DNA from: Bacteroidales bacterium
GTDB taxonomy: Bacteria > Bacteroidota > Bacteroidia > Bacteroidales > F082
DNA length: 6,391 nt
Assembly (NCBI GenBank): GCA_024762735.1
Contig: JANTGU010000136.1
Span: 1-6,391 of the forward strand
Direction of reading: 5' to 3'
Made by a program: the position numbers and the translations under genes. Every line of letters starts with the position of its first letter. Position 1 is the stretch's first letter. The notes below the pieces were generated by a model. The model ran no database searches. It was given only the letters and a program-made list of their open reading frames with translations, and had not been told where the DNA came from. Of the stretch, positions 5,901 through 6,391 are shown piece after piece.

Positions 5901-6391
5901 TTAATTTACATCCAATACTTCTAGTGAATAAATTACAATTGCCCGGGGTGGAATCTTATCACCGTCACCCTTTAGGCCATAGGCCAAAAAGGAGGGGATA
6001 ATTACATTGGCTTTATCTCCTTTATGAAGATGCATAAGCGCCTCTTCAAGACCGGTTTCAACACCCCCGTGCCCTACCTCAAACACCTTGGGGCCAAGTT
6101 TTACCGAAGAATAAACCATCTTTCCATTAATTAAAAACGTGTTGTATTTCAAAGCAACACGATCGCCTTTTTTAATAGCCCGGCCTTTACCCTGTTTCAC
6201 AATTTCGTAGCGCAAGCCCGAACCTGTTGTTTGCATATCCCAATGGTGGCGACGCACGTAATCATCAATCTCCTGATTTTCCACCTTTAAAAGATAGCGA
6301 TTTACCTTTTCCAGCGATTTCTGCGGGCTTTTTTGAACCTCTTTCGGTTTTTTGGCAACATATCCTGTAGGTTTATTGTTGTTACACGAAA
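5901..6391 (-). CDS. GldI-like FKBP-type peptidyl-prolyl isomerase lipoprotein (5' partial at right edge)
   Basis: The frame stays open from the stop at 5901 to the window edge. The GTG at 6284 is an internal valine codon, not the start. Translating to the edge reveals ...SCNNNKPTGYVAKKPKE, so the lipidated Cys is encoded at 6384-6386 and only the signal peptide is missing; the mature protein would be 161 residues. After a charged spacer, a helical stretch (SLEKVNRYLLKVENQEIDDYV) precedes one FKBP domain (mature residues about 56-160). Several pocket residues differ from the canonical set: Val91-Tyr92 for Phe-Asp, Glu110 for Ile and Leu113 for Trp; Tyr81, Tyr136 and IPP 145-147 remain. The layout (lipoprotein signal, helix, single divergent FKBP domain) resembles GldI, an FKBP-family lipoprotein required for gliding in Flavobacterium, and related Bacteroidota proteins. 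I do not assign the symbol because that match is from memory and only moderate. It is the first visible gene of the FKBP cluster. Confidence 0.85.
   Translation of the reverse strand, partial: SCNNNKPTGYVAKKPKEVQKSPQKSLEKVNRYLLKVENQEIDDYVRRHHWDMQTTGSGLRYEIVKQGKGRAIKKGDRVALKYNTFLINGKMVYSSVKLGPKVFEVGHGGVETGLEEALMHLHKGDKANVIIPSFLAYGLKGDGDKIPPRAIVIYSLEVLDVN

Noticed and set aside
1..6391. CRISPR arrays, tRNA/rRNA genes, insertion sequences or long direct repeats
   Set aside because: Almost the whole window is occupied by six genes; no regularly spaced repeats, transposase motifs or RNA-gene signatures were found by eye.

Overview
The window reads as a chromosomal segment of a Bacteroidota bacterium. 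The clearest indication is the C-terminal secretion signal of the type IX secretion system (T9SS) in the first gene. Supporting signs are several FKBP-type lipoproteins with a Bacteroidota-style architecture, a TPR-containing hybrid sensor protein, and starts without Shine-Dalgarno motifs but with A/T-rich leaders. I cannot place it more precisely than phylum with confidence.

Left half, plus strand (2-3511): three genes that overlap end to end. They are the 3' end of a secreted beta-helix-like T9SS cargo protein, a class I SAM-dependent methyltransferase with an N-terminal CxxC/CxxC zinc-ribbon-like region, and a 795-residue TPR-transmembrane-histidine-kinase-like-receiver protein. Overlaps of 8 and 4 bases imply one transcript with translational coupling. 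The sensor is the oddest gene here: its kinase core has lost the phospho-acceptor histidine and most ATP-binding motifs, while its receiver domain keeps every key residue.

Right half, minus strand (3516-6391): three consecutive FKBP-type peptidyl-prolyl isomerase lipoproteins, transcribed right to left. The first to be transcribed runs off the right edge; only its signal peptide is missing, and it resembles the GldI-type family. The second has one degenerate and one fully canonical FKBP module. The third has two degenerate modules and one near-canonical module. Shared linkers and motifs show that these genes grew by module duplication. A hairpin between the second and third genes looks like a terminator or attenuator. 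All three are predicted periplasm-facing lipoproteins, plausibly folding factors for exported proteins.

The two blocks converge with only 4 bases between stop codons (3512-3515). No RNA gene, insertion sequence, CRISPR array or intergenic stretch over 300 bases is present. No complete new system is evident; the points most worth a second look are the apparently kinase-dead hybrid sensor and the graded loss of active-site residues across the FKBP modules.
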